Source of the DNA: Trichomonas tenax
Taxonomy: Eukaryota > Parabasalia > Trichomonadida > Trichomonadidae
Direction: 5' to 3'
DNA: 57,272 nt
Assembly: GCA_023091735.1 (NCBI GenBank)
Contig: JALKBU010000236.1
Span: 1-57,272, forward strand
This document shows, piece after piece, positions 20,977-30,668 of this stretch. The stretch's first letter is position 1; each line of letters opens with the position of its first letter. Both the position numbers and the translations under genes were made by a program. Under the pieces are notes generated by a model. The model was given only the letters and a program-made list of their open reading frames with translations, ran no database searches and was not told the DNA's origin.

Positions 20977-21012
20977 GCGATGATCACGCCGCGCCAGCGG
21001 CGCTATCATCGC
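20977..21012. repeat. GC-rich hairpin, 14 paired bases
   Basis: GCGATGAT-CA-CGCCGC-GCCA-GCGGCG-CT-ATCATCGC: outer arms of eight and inner arms of six pairs with one 2x2 internal mismatch and a four-base loop. Flanks GCCGGAG and GGAGGCCCCG extend the GC-rich island in otherwise AT-rich sequence. Not part of any open frame I can support. Confidence 0.75.
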
Positions 21013-21659
21013 AGGAGGCCCCGATTTTTTGCATATTTGTATTGCCCAAAGCAAAAATGTCACTTTTCCAATCTGTACAGAATATGCTAAGACTAAAATT
21101 AAAATTGCTTATGTAATGGTAAAATTATATTCAGCATCTATTATGTATTAAAATTTATTATTTCTTTTTTGCATAAATTCATTTTTTAGTCAAAACAATT
21201 TAAATTGTAAAAATATTTTTCAAAAATTTGTTTCAATAAAATGCAGTTTTTCAAGATGAATAACTCAGCGAATCTCTTTACAGGTTCTTCGATATCACAA
21301 TGCATTCATCCTCATTGTCTGAACAATTTAAATCCTGAAGCTGATTAGAAAATATCAGCAAAAGCAGTCCAAGGTACCTTTACATCAATCGATAATATGC
21401 AATTTTCTTTTACTATTATGTAATAATTTTAAAATAAACAAATACTATAGCATAATAGATGATTTAATAAGACCGGATTTTACTTTTTAAAATCAGGAAA
21501 ATTGATTTTTGCTAAAAAATGAAAATATTTATGTAAATTTAGAACTGTACAAATAATTGAATTTCTTTGCTATGCAGGCAAAAAATTGAAATTCAGATAT
21601 CTTAAGAGGAGTGGATTCTAAATCCAAAATAAAATAACAATCAAAAAATTTTCATTTTC

Positions 21660-22652
21660 ATGAGTACAGAAAAGCCTTTTACAAAACAGTTAGATTTAAA
21701 CAGTCAGACTGCGCTCATCAACATTCTTATCAACACCGTTGATGAAAACGAAAGGCTGACAATCGTAAATCAAGAATTTCCTTCAGATTCGTCACAATTA
21801 CAGACAATTCAAACGCAAATACAGTTACAGAAGCGGAAATTGGAGTCACTTACAAAGTCAAACGAAGATATCATAAAAGAGATCGAAAATACAAAGCAGG
21901 TTTTCCAACAAAAAATTCAAGATGCTCAAACTACGTATGAAACAGTATTACAAGAGAAGCTCAACCTTCAGTTGCAAAAGAACGCCAAATATTTGCAGTA
22001 TCAAAACACTATTGGCGCAATGGAAGCAGAAGAAAAAATTCTCGACGACGAAATTGAATATTTACAGAAAATAATTAAAGACATCAAACTAAAGAATGCC
22101 GGTTCTATCGCCGGAACGAATTGGTCTTCGAATTCTAGCAGAGTTATCGAAGAAACGAAAATGATATTGCAAACATCTGAGGCACAAGATGCATATTTCA
22201 ACAGCATCCTGAAATGTGACGCCGAAATATTCTGCCGTAATCCATCAAAACCTTCACAACAACGACATCATCAACAAGAACCTCCAAAAGCACCAGAAAC
22301 ACCAAAAACGCCGCAGCAGCTTGTCACACCACAGATACAGCAACCGATGCCGATCCCGCAGACAATACAATCTCCTCCTACACCTCAAATACCAGAAATA
22401 CAACCTCAATACGTTCCAAACACACCTCCAGTGCAGCCAAAGTTCGTTCAGACACCACCTCCGCCAACTCCTCAAATTCAACAAGTTGCACAGATGCAGC
22501 AGCAGATTCAGCAGACTCCTCCGCCACCAGTCCAACAGGCACCTCCACCACCTCTCCCAACTATAATACACGCATCCATCCAGCAGCCCATCGTCAAACG
22601 CCCAACTGTAAGAAAAATTGTTGCTACTCAAAAACCAAAGCCTTCTGAATAA
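21660..22652 (+). CDS. Coiled-coil protein with Pro/Gln-rich tail
   Basis: 330 residues. Residues about 45-165 form a coiled coil, heptad-rich and charged (QLQKRKLESLTKSNEDIIKE; ILDDEIEYLQKIIKDIKLK). From about 195 the protein is Pro/Gln-rich with repeated TPQ, PPPP and PPTP phrases, ending basic (VKRPTVRKIVATQKPKP). That tail could bind SH3, WW or profilin-type partners, but no named domain is visible and I do not recognise the family. The start ATGAGTAC overlaps TTTTCATTTTCATG, similar to the trichomonad TCA-type initiator. The stop is TAAA. An antisense open frame rich in Trp and Leu is only a shadow of the proline codons. Confidence 0.8.
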   Translation: MSTEKPFTKQLDLNSQTALINILINTVDENERLTIVNQEFPSDSSQLQTIQTQIQLQKRKLESLTKSNEDIIKEIENTKQVFQQKIQDAQTTYETVLQEKLNLQLQKNAKYLQYQNTIGAMEAEEKILDDEIEYLQKIIKDIKLKNAGSIAGTNWSSNSSRVIEETKMILQTSEAQDAYFNSILKCDAEIFCRNPSKPSQQRHHQQEPPKAPETPKTPQQLVTPQIQQPMPIPQTIQSPPTPQIPEIQPQYVPNTPPVQPKFVQTPPPPTPQIQQVAQMQQQIQQTPPPPVQQAPPPPLPTIIHASIQQPIVKRPTVRKIVATQKPKPSE

Positions 22653-23137
22653 ATATTTTTGTATTTTGTGTGATATCAACATTATGTATTTATACGGCCC
22701 ATCTTAAAGCTTTTCATTATAAAATCAATAATTAATATCGAAAATAAAATGCATCAAAAATACTAAATTTAAGCTTTCCTCAAGGAGGTATGTAATTGCA
22801 TATGCTTAAATCCACTGATTAAATTCAAAAATTTAAAATCGTTGAAAGTACGATGATTCAAGGATAGACATAGAGTAGCATTTATATCTATCGGAATTTT
22901 TGATATTCAGTTTTATTGAAAAAAACATTTTGAACAAAATTTAACAAAAACACAAAATTTAGATAGCAATTAAGTAAGAATAGTGAAACATAAAGTAATT
23001 TTGGAAAAATAATTATCAAAAATAAAAATCACTAAAAATATAAAATTTAGAATTGACATAAGGAGCAACAACCAAATATTAAATAATTTTCATGAATTCC
23101 TATTACAAAAATGTGACAACATAAAAGTGACAAACAG
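22653..23137. promoter_or_regulatory. Intergenic region with GTGACA motifs before LSm5
   Basis: AT-rich spacer. AATGTGACA (about 23110) and AAAAGTGACA (23123-23132) lie 5-28 bases before the LSm5 ATG at 23138. Nothing else recognised. Confidence 0.4.
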
Positions 23138-23410
23138 ATGCAAGCTTCAGAGAGAGAAATATATAATTATCAGCTCCTTCAGTACCAACCGCACGAAATC
23201 GTTGATAAATCGCATGGAAATTACGTTACAATCATTACATCAGACATCAATGGCGCAGAATATAGAGGAATTCTTAAAGGAGTAGACGAATCCGTTAACT
23301 GTATACTTGAAGATGCAACAGAATTAGCAACATCGAAGCACCATAATCAAATTTTAATCAATGGACGTTTTATCCAAATGATTCTTCCAGATCAACCAGC
23401 TGTAGAGTAA
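23138..23410 (+). CDS. LSM5: LSm5-like Sm-fold RNA-binding protein
   Basis: 90 residues, the usual size for an LSm protein. Sm1 motif: HEIVDKSHGNYVTIITS then EYRGILKGVDESVNCILEDA. Sm2 motif: HNQILINGRFIQMILP. The opening 'P-x-E-I-V-D-K-xx-G' and the LEDATE after the Sm1 Asn match LSm5 (PLELVDKCIGS...MVLEDVTEFE...ILLNGNNITMLVP) better than the other LSm paralogues. LSm5 sits in the LSm2-8 ring that caps U6 snRNA and in the LSm1-7 ring of mRNA decay. The stop is TAAA. Paralogue assignment is somewhat less certain than the family. Confidence 0.85.
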   Translation: MQASEREIYNYQLLQYQPHEIVDKSHGNYVTIITSDINGAEYRGILKGVDESVNCILEDATELATSKHHNQILINGRFIQMILPDQPAVE

Positions 23411-23572
23411 AATGCTTTTAAGATAAACCGATTATAAACATACCCATTACCTTTATTTTTACCAAAATTGAAGTTTTTTTGAGTGTCCATTTTTCCGGAA
23501 AATCTGGCTTTGTAAAGTTAATTTTCTTGACACATTACACCAATTATTGTCAGTTTTCGCATAAAAGTGACA

Positions 23573-23582
23573 TCATTTTTTC
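23573..23582 (+). promoter_or_regulatory. AAAAGTGACA motif upstream of the TMEM181-like gene
   Basis: Located 23 bases before the ATG at 23606, identical to the copy before LSm5. Confidence 0.4.
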
Positions 23583-23605
23583 GATTTCTTTTTTAAAACT
23601 CAAAC

Positions 23606-25024
23606 ATGCAAGGAGAAGATGATGACATGGTAGACATAGAGATAGGAGGAGGACCTTATGGTGAATATTTGATCAATTTCGATAAAGTTCGTCGTTGGGA
23701 AGATTATTTAGCATTTCTCCTTCTTATCATTGTTTTCTTCGCAAATGTCGCTGCTGGATACTTATCACCGCCGTCTGTAGTGGAAACAGTGAAAAATAAG
23801 ACGATTTTGCAAGCATCACAAGGAAATTTAAACGAATTCAAATACAGCCACGATACACAAAGTTTTAACAAATTCCTTGCGATTTATGTCGGTTTCAGAC
23901 ATTACCCATTCGACTGCAATCAAACAAATTTGTTGAATTTTAATTTTTCATTTAAATATTCGAATGCACAAACAGATAGAACGAAACACAGTAGTAAAGC
24001 ATCAAAGCCAACATTCACTTCACTCAAAAATTCTACTGAAACGAACTGGATTCGCATTTATTACGATCCAATCGTAGATTTCGACCAAATTGGCGTAGAA
24101 TTGCTTATTTCCGGTCCAATTGAGCAGTACACATCGGTTTTAATGAAATTCGTTGTTGGTTCTGAGTCAGACTTTTACATACAAATGTGGGTGAGAATTT
24201 TCTACACCGCATTGATTATCTTAATTTCTCGTTACTTTGGAGACAAAATTAAAGGAAGAGAGTCAAGGTACGAACAATTACTGACTACTGTGATACTTTT
24301 CGGAACTGCTTTCTATAATAATCCAAGTATTATTATTCATTATTACAAACCTCATTTGGCGCTTCCAATTTTTGATGATATTCTTCGATCTTTATACGTT
24401 GGCATACTTTTCTTGTTCAATTTGATTTTAATTGGACATTTCGGAATTCAAGAAATGTTTTCTGAATCATTCATCTCTACAAGGATATACATCGCCGGTG
24501 CTATTGGTATGGTTATGCTAATGCGTGAAACTTTCAACACTTTGGCACAGATATTTGATCCAACTCTTCCTGTTAATAATGCCGATAGATATTTGATGTA
24601 CATAGAGTGGGGACTTTTCGTTCTCACGTTTTTATATGTGTTTATCGAATTTATTAAAGCATGGAGAAGAATTGAAGAATCAGATCGTTTTAGATTTTGG
24701 ATTTATCTTCTTTTCTTCCCATTCTCAGTTTTTGTTGCCGGATCAGCCATGAAATTATTCGCTTTCAATGATAGCAAACTGTTTTTCACTCAATTGGGTG
24801 CTGCAAACATTTTCGCATTTGCAATGACATACGGACACTTCCCATACTCAAGAAAAGATAGCATGGAGTACAATGCACCGGACGAAGAGCTCGAAAATGT
24901 CCAAGACAATGCAATTTTCGATGACAGTGATGAAGAAAATCAAGAAAAAAAGAAAGAAGAAGAACCAAAGATATCAGAAGAAAAACAAGAAGAGAAAGAA
25001 ACAGAAGAACTAAAGACAGCATAA
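23606..25024 (+). CDS. TMEM181-like seven-pass membrane protein
   Basis: 472 residues. One hydrophobic segment near the N-terminus (about 32-50, YLAFLLLIIVFFANVAAGYL) is followed by a luminal/extracellular region with N-glycosylation sites, then about seven membrane segments from residue 195 to 415. YNNPSIIIHYYK...LPIFDDILRSLYVGILFLFNLILIG follows TMEM181/Wntless-type sequence (YNDPFFPLSFLV...MLDDLFQSMFLCALLLFWLCIYHG). AFAMTYGHFPYSRKDSMEY with the acidic FDDSDEENQ matches the TMEM181 end (LAFVYSPSKNALYE...LNDSDDDV). The family belongs to the GOST membrane-trafficking group. The acidic, Glu/Lys-rich cytoplasmic tail is longer than in animals. Function in this organism is unknown. Confidence 0.78.
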   Translation: MQGEDDDMVDIEIGGGPYGEYLINFDKVRRWEDYLAFLLLIIVFFANVAAGYLSPPSVVETVKNKTILQASQGNLNEFKYSHDTQSFNKFLAIYVGFRHYPFDCNQTNLLNFNFSFKYSNAQTDRTKHSSKASKPTFTSLKNSTETNWIRIYYDPIVDFDQIGVELLISGPIEQYTSVLMKFVVGSESDFYIQMWVRIFYTALIILISRYFGDKIKGRESRYEQLLTTVILFGTAFYNNPSIIIHYYKPHLALPIFDDILRSLYVGILFLFNLILIGHFGIQEMFSESFISTRIYIAGAIGMVMLMRETFNTLAQIFDPTLPVNNADRYLMYIEWGLFVLTFLYVFIEFIKAWRRIEESDRFRFWIYLLFFPFSVFVAGSAMKLFAFNDSKLFFTQLGAANIFAFAMTYGHFPYSRKDSMEYNAPDEELENVQDNAIFDDSDEENQEKKKEEEPKISEEKQEEKETEELKTA

Positions 25025-25309
25025 TTGGATTTTATTCGAAGTATACTTCACTACAAGCATGTATTTTTATATATTAACATAAAGTGTAATTTTTATATTT
25101 TAATAGCTGAGAGTTCAGTTTAGAATATTATTTTTTTTTCTCACATAAATCATCATGAGGAAGAACTATTCAATATTTAATTTAAAATATCAACGAAATG
25201 TTTCTTCATTTATAAGTGTTTCAACTGTTCAATGTATTGTAAAATATGCGAGATTAAAATATACTTCAAAAACCAAAATTTAACAGCTCCTATCAAGCTC
25301 TTGGACCAT

Positions 25310-26337
25310 CTAATATTTGAAATTGATTAATATGAGATAACTGATTATTTGAAAGGCTGTGAGAAGTTGAGACAAAACGTAAATAATGTAATCAACTTGT
25401 AGTGAAAAATTAATGTTTTTTTGATTGTTAAATCTGTTGAAATATATCAACGGAATCTCAATTTCGCATTTATATGTTGAAAGATGAGATAGATTTAAAT
25501 CAACCGCATTCATTAATGAGTCTACTGTGACTGATGTATAATATTCCATGGAACCTAAGCTGTCAAAATAACATTGATGAATAGCTATAATGCAATCATC
25601 ATCTTGAGAAATTGCTATTAATACATTAGCATTATTTTCAAAGTTACAGAATGAAATATCACCTATCAAAACTTGAATTAATAATGCATTGACAATAATT
25701 ATTCACGTAATTACAATATAATATTTTCATTTCGTTTTCCAATGATATACCACGAAAATCGGAATTAAGCTCATAAGATTGCGTATTATTTGCAAATGTT
25801 GAAAATTTAACAGATGAATTAGAATAAAATTGATTAACATTACAAGAAGAAACTGCCAAAGTATTTGCAAATGAAATATTTATAGAAGAATAAACTTCTT
25901 CTCCAAAAGCACAATAAATATTTCCAACTTCAACACCATCACCAGAATTAGCGATTGTGGAATCAATAATTTTATTTTGGAACTGAGCTTCTTCTGTAAC
26001 TACAACAGTACAATAAGCGCCGATGCTTCTATTTGTTTCACCTACAAAACATTTTGATTCAACACTGCAAATTCGATTTTGAACACATTGGCCATGGAGA
26101 ATATAAACAAGCGATCCTCCATAGAGTATGGAAGAACATCGACCAAAAATACATCTTCAACAAGTAAATTCGTTGAATTAGATGTTGTATTAAAAAACAT
26201 GGCGCTATTGCTATTATGTGATATAAATTGGCAAAATGAAACAAAGTAACTTGTTTCAGTGCTCGTTAATTGCTCATGTCTGAATATATAATTTTCATAA
26301 TTGTTTCCTGAATAGAATTCATCCCAATCTGTTGAAA
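25310..26337 (-). pseudogene. Beta-helix-like surface family, most complete copy
   Basis: Reading from about 26337 to 25310 on the minus strand, the coding resemblance is almost continuous but passes through several frames. Order: WDEFYSGNN head, FVSFCQFISHNS, NLLVEDVF, then GGSLVYILHGQCVQNRICS. A Gly/Asp-rich middle (NSGDGVEVGNIYCAFGEE) and NQFYSNSSVKFSTFANNTQS follow. The end runs ISFCNFENNANVLIAISQ to CEIEIPLIYFNRFNN. Short strands with Asn/Ser and Cys ladders suggest a right-handed beta-helix of the Pmp-like kind found in trichomonads. No signal peptide or membrane anchor is visible. It shares its head with the piece at the left window edge. At least three frame breaks make it a pseudogene. 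Confidence 0.65.
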
Positions 26338-26514
26338 TAATATGAAAAATGGGACTGCGAAATGATTGGCATTGAAATTTCGAAATTTGGGAATATAACC
26401 ATCAAAAATGCCATCAAAGCATCATTTTGACTAAATTCACCCCTTTATATATTTAGAAAACCCATTTTCATAACATATAAATAAAGAAAAACGGTTTTAT
26501 TGTTTGAAAAAATA

Positions 26515-28049
26515 TTAATAATCCAACAAAAAATCTGCTACAGTCGAATGGTTATAATAACTGGCGTAGGCTAATGGAATTTTTTCTTGATCGTCGTCGC
26601 AATTAAGTTCTTCGTTATAATTTTCAACAAGATATTTAACAACCTCAAGAGACCCACTTTGCGCAGCAAAATGGAGTGGATTCATCCCATCTTTGTTTTT
26701 ACATTCGACTTCACACCCTTTTTCAATTAAATATTTGATGACTTCAAGCGAGTTTCCTTGAGCTGCATAAATGAGTGGTGTTGAACCATCCAATGATTTC
26801 GAATTTAAATTAAATCCTTTTTGAAGAAGCAATTTAACAATAGATAAGTCATTCCATTTGCATGCATGATGTAACAAATTACAACCTTGATTATCTATTG
26901 CGTTTATATCAAGTCCAGTTCCGTGTAAATAATATCGCCATGATGATTTTCAAGGCAATAAATTAATGCATTCCGTCCATTTTTATCTTTATAATTCGCA
27001 TCAAAGCCAACTTTAACAAGCCTCTCGAGAACTTTTTGCTCGCCTTGATAGGCTGATAAAAGGATAGTATGCATAGAATCTGTATAGTATTCTACACGAC
27101 AATAATTACAAACATAACTGACAAGAGCGGGACTTCCGATTAGAATAGCGATTAAAATCGAATTCACTTCTTTAGAAATATGCTTTCTCACAAAAAAGCT
27201 AATGACATCAATGCAATTATTCAATTCGGCGCTTTCAAGAGGAGTGAGTCCTTCTGCATCTTTATGAGAATCATTTAAGATTGGAAATTCATCAATAAAG
27301 TCAGTGTTGTGTTACTTGAATGCGATGTGCATGATTGTTTGACCAGATGATTTATCGTGATAGTTATTTACTTCAAAATCTTCTAAAATTGAAAGTAAAA
27401 ATCGATTGTCATCAAGTATAAGTTGATATATATAATCATACATTTGATGTAAAGAATTGAAAGCAAAAAGATCCAGTAAATCATATGTGTGAGTTTTTGA
27501 TGTACTCTTTGAAGATTTGCAGTAGCGCTGGTATGTAAAATAAAAGATGACAAATCATTAATAATGTTAGTTGGAAGTGTTGTCTGAATTTTCGATATAT
27601 ACCTCAAGCAAATAATTGGATATTGTGGCACCGAAATATTTGTAACAACATAGCTAGAGAATGCACTTACAACATATGGGTTGGTCAATATGTCAATATC
27701 ACTTTTGAATGCCGGCATAGAATGAAGACAGTTTTTGATAAATGTTCGGAATTCTTCAGAATAATTGCTCAGCTTGGAGAAAATAATATCAGATGGAAGG
27801 ATACTATAAAATTGATCAAAAGCAAATTCGCCAGTAATATTTACAAAAAATTTCGTTAGCCAAACAGGTGATAGGCGAAAACAAATGAATAAGTCTTTTG
27901 TAAGAAGTTAAAATATTCGAATCCGAAGCTATTTCATCTTCATCAAAAATCAAAAGTTTGACCATTTGAAAGATAAGAAAATGCTCTTCATAATTTTGTG
28001 GACTAAATCCGTATTCTGTAATTGGTATGCAATATATTTCTTTTGTCAT
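26515..28049 (-). pseudogene. Ankyrin-repeat protein, frameshifted
   Basis: Starts at ATG 28049 (MTKEIYCIPITEYGFSPQNY) with CATTTCA just upstream, like a trichomonad initiator. The helical N-terminal region resembles the DUF3447-type ankyrin families of trichomonads. The frame breaks at about 27845 (a T/A run) and about 27495, meets an in-frame TAA at about 27315 (after HIAFK), and breaks again near 26915. The C-terminal part is textbook ankyrin: GCNLLHHACKWNDLSIVKLL, DGSTPLIYAAQGNSLEVIKY, DGMNPLHFAAQSGSLEVVKY. It would have been about 510 residues. The role was probably protein-protein binding. It is now a pseudogene, with all disruptions inside recognisable coding sequence. Confidence 0.85.
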
Positions 28050-28070
28050 TGAAATGTTTTTTGCTTCTAA

Positions 28071-28502
28071 CTACTCAACTTCAGGATGTTCTTCTACTAA
28101 AGCTAGTGAAAATGCATTATTACCAAAATTGTTAATATATTGGGTATTGCATTTCAACTCAATAAGAAAATCGATGAAATTAATATCTCCTCGAGCAGCA
28201 GAAATCAAAAATGGCGTGTTTCCGTTTTTATATGCTTTATCAAAAGGAAATCGCTTTTCGACCAAATACGGTGCTATATCGAGATTGCCATAAAAAGCAG
28301 CAGATAACATTGGATTATCATCCATATCGATTTCGCCGCATTGTTCCAATATAAACTTTACGATTTCATTGTTGTGATGACGAACGGCACAATCAAGAGG
28401 TGTTGATACAAAATATCGTGGAACCTTTGTTTTAATATTGCATTCATTTTTGAGTAATAGATTTATAAGATTTCTTGCAATTTCTTCGCTAATCTTAAGC
28501 AT
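28071..28502 (-). pseudogene. Ankyrin-repeat fragment (C-terminal piece)
   Basis: 143 codons with four ankyrin units: STPLDCAVRHHNNEIVKFIL, MLSAAFYGNLDIAPYLVEK, GNTPFLISAARGDINFIDFL and GNNAFSLALVEEHPEVE. It ends in TAG 20 bases before the next ankyrin gene begins, in the same frame. The natural C-terminus of these proteins looks like this, so it is probably the tail of a separate, 5'-truncated gene. An alternative is that both pieces were one gene split by the TAG. Further upstream, an open frame at 28601-28882 (MELLIYIIYYSDINTVFAEF) may be part of its lost N-terminal region; that link is speculative. Confidence 0.7.
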
Positions 28503-29179
28503 TTTCTAATCTTTAAGAAATATTTATGATAATGCCAATCTAAAGTGCCAAAGATATCAAATTTCCATGCGCATTAAGATTCCATTAAGGAGTATTTTTG
28601 TCAAATATGTTTTTCAAGAACTTTCATTTTACAAAAATTTTTATTAATTGGTACATCATTGAGAATTAGAACGTTTAAATGTGAAGAACTATTTAGCCGG
28701 TTTGAAATTTGAAAAAAGCAAATATTTCTCCATAAAAGAGTCAAATCAGTATTTTTCTTTCTCTGGTTTAGCACATTCAGTATTTTTGACCATAAAATAA
28801 AATCATAAATAACCATCAGTCTAAATTCGGCGAATACAGTATTAATATCAGAATAATAAATGATATATATCAGTAATTCCATATAGATTTCACAGGAAGA
28901 TTTAATTGCAACATTCGCAGTGTTTTCTGTCCAATATTTAAGTAATTTACCATTATCTTGGTAAGGTTCTATCTTTTTATACCATTGACAGTTTTTCTAA
29001 CCTTAATAAACCGAACAATCCTAAGAATTTTTCTGATTGCCAATTTATCGAATTGAATCCAATCACATATTCCTAGAAATAAACATCTAAGTTGATATTC
29101 TTATATTAGCATTACAATGCAGTTGTGATTCATAATTTGATGATTCTCTCAAAGCTTTCTATAGAAATGCATTCTTTTA
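28503..29179. other. Intergenic stretch with a possible gene remnant
   Basis: Contains the 93-codon minus-strand frame at 28601-28882 mentioned with the ankyrin fragment. Otherwise nothing recognised. Confidence 0.4.
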
Positions 29180-29698
29180 TTAAAGAAAATTTAACATTAT
29201 TATCATAACATAATATTGAACACAGTTGAAGCGTTGAACTTTGACTGCACACGTTTGAATGTCACAGTCGCGAAGAGCACAAATTGGAACTGAGGCAGAA
29301 ATAAGTTGTTGACGGAATGATAAACTCTTGTTCTGGAAAATGATGCCACATGAAAGTTTAATGCAGCCGAGGAATGCGTTCTCACCAATAGTCTCGACAC
29401 ACAGTGGGATGTTGATGTATCGAAGATTGACACAGCCTTCAAATGCACTTCGACCAATCATAGTGACACCGTTGTCTGGAATGAGGATTGTCTGAAGATT
29501 GACACATCCGATGAATGTACTGTCCGCGATGTACTTGACTGTGTATGCCAGAGAGAAGAAGTTCGTTTTTGACGCAGGTGGAAATGCAATCATCTTAGTC
29601 TTCTCTTTGTTGTAAAGTGCACTGAAGTCGCTCAAAAAATATTCTGAACTGAAATCAATCTCATGTTCTGATATAACTGTGGCATTTTCAAACATCAA
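29180..29698 (-). pseudogene. BspA-like leucine-rich-repeat fragment
   Basis: 172 residues opening at ATG 29698. The repeats ADSTFIGCVNLQTILIPD, GRSAFEGCVNLRYINIPLCV and GENAFLGCIKLSCGIIF are LRR_5/BspA-type units of about 23 residues. They follow a non-repeat head (FSSEYFLSDFSALYNKEKTK MIAFPP, a typical BspA lead-in). Only three repeats remain, no membrane anchor or cytoplasmic tail is present, and the last 40 residues are not repeat-like. It is most likely a truncated gene; a small secreted LRR protein is possible. Confidence 0.8.
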
Positions 29699-29727
29699 TG
29701 AATAAGAGATAGAAAGATTTTTAAATA

Positions 29728-30525
29728 TTATATTGTAATCCCATTGATTTCAAGGCCATCAAAACCAACGGTGATATCGATGTTTGATAATCGTGAGTCA
29801 GCCAGTTTTCTTTGATCCAAGAACTTTTGATATCCAATATGTGTCATTTCATGGGAAAGATGAGAAATATAATTTTTTTTCGCTCCAATTTTGACAATAT
29901 ATTCTATTGCTTCATCAAAGTTTAGTTTATCCTCTCTTTTGATGATTCCTGAAGCAGCTATGACCAATTTTTCTACACCTATAAGCTTGTTTAACTCACT
30001 TGGAGCGATTGTTTTGCATTCAGGGAGATATGCAAAATTGCCAATTCGATATCCCAATGATTTGCGAATTGGATTGGAGCATTCAATCGGTGTAACTTTG
30101 ATATCGTCTACAGTGAACTCTCCATTGATTACCTTTAAATCAATCAATGGCAATCCACCCCCAATTTGGAAAATATGAAACGCGTAATTATACATTGAAA
30201 GCATCATTTTGTTTGTTTCTTCGTTAACAAAAACCGTTAGATATGAATTTTCTGTGAAAGGACGAACTTCATCAACTCCCATTATATGTGAGTATTGATC
30301 ATCAGTTAAAAGTAAAGCGCTGAGCTGCCTGAGTTTCCTACGTAACACTTGATCGCGAAAATCACATCCAGCATCGATAATTATTGTGTGGCCGTCATTT
30401 AATGTCAAAAAAAGGCTCGATCTTTCTCTTTTGTCGTGTGGGTCTGCGCTTTTGCACGTTTTGCATTCGCACGCTAACTCAGGAACTCCAAATTCTCCCC
30501 CAGATCCCATTAAACGAGCAATCAT
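29728..30525 (-). CDS. Metallo-beta-lactamase-fold protein (PhnP-like) with degenerate metal site
   Basis: 265 residues, intact. The N-terminus follows the PhnP/lipoate-associated MBL subgroup: MGSGGEFGVPELACECKTC (Cys 19, 21, 24), then RERSSLFL, DAGCDFRDQVL and GVDEVRPF. In active members the sequence between them is THxHxDHxxG. Here it is T74-D-D-Q-Y-S-H80-IMG, so two of the three His and the Asp are replaced and only the last His remains. The C-terminal ISHLSHEMTH, another conserved patch, is still present. The fold is probable, but a normal two-metal hydrolase site is not. Function is unknown, possibly a pseudoenzyme or one with a changed metal site. The upstream region has the ACATGACA/ATGTCA motifs. 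Confidence 0.8.
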   Translation of the reverse strand: MIARLMGSGGEFGVPELACECKTCKSADPHDKRERSSLFLTLNDGHTIIIDAGCDFRDQVLRRKLRQLSALLLTDDQYSHIMGVDEVRPFTENSYLTVFVNEETNKMMLSMYNYAFHIFQIGGGLPLIDLKVINGEFTVDDIKVTPIECSNPIRKSLGYRIGNFAYLPECKTIAPSELNKLIGVEKLVIAASGIIKREDKLNFDEAIEYIVKIGAKKNYISHLSHEMTHIGYQKFLDQRKLADSRLSNIDITVGFDGLEINGITI

Positions 30526-30535
30526 TTAAAAATAT

Positions 30536-30580
30536 ACATGTCAAAAATCATTTTACATGACAAAATTTTGACACATGAAC
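30536..30580. promoter_or_regulatory. TTTTACATGACAAA motifs upstream of the MBL-fold gene
   Basis: ACATGTCAAAAAT, TTTTACATGACAAAA and TTTTGACACATGAA lie within 45 bases, 10-55 bases upstream of the start at 30525. They read as TGTCATGTAAA-type motifs on the coding strand. Confidence 0.35.
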
Positions 30581-30668
30581 TTTAAAAAATGTTTTCGAAA
30601 TGATATTCAACATTATTTTTAATAAAAAAAAACTAATATACACATTATGTGTTTAGTCAGATGTTTAG

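Larger units (their letters stand above)
16617..21659. other. 5 kb gene desert
   Basis: No supportable gene in five kilobases. Open frames here (for example near 18.1, 19.3 and 20.6 kb) are short and without family resemblance. What it does hold: a perfect palindrome with a G run (17287-17319), a short direct repeat containing TTATTACTTACAG at about 17498 and 17613, a 17-base inverted repeat (19546/19640), a small hairpin CCGACC-GATT-GGTCGG (20325-20340), a polypurine tract and a GC-rich hairpin (20868-21012). AAAAGTGACA-type sequences occur at about 20566, 20630 and 21058 without an adjacent gene. The desert may be decayed mobile-element sequence or hold untranslated RNA genes. Confidence 0.6.

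Noticed and set aside
22254..22682. Open frames antisense to the Pro/Gln-rich coiled-coil gene
   Set aside because: Their Trp/Leu/Arg-rich text is the complement of CCA/CAA/CAG codons. The sense gene is continuous and has a good start and stop.
24786..25022. Leucine-rich antisense frame at the end of the TMEM181-like gene
   Set aside because: Reverse complement of the GAA/AAG-rich acidic tail.
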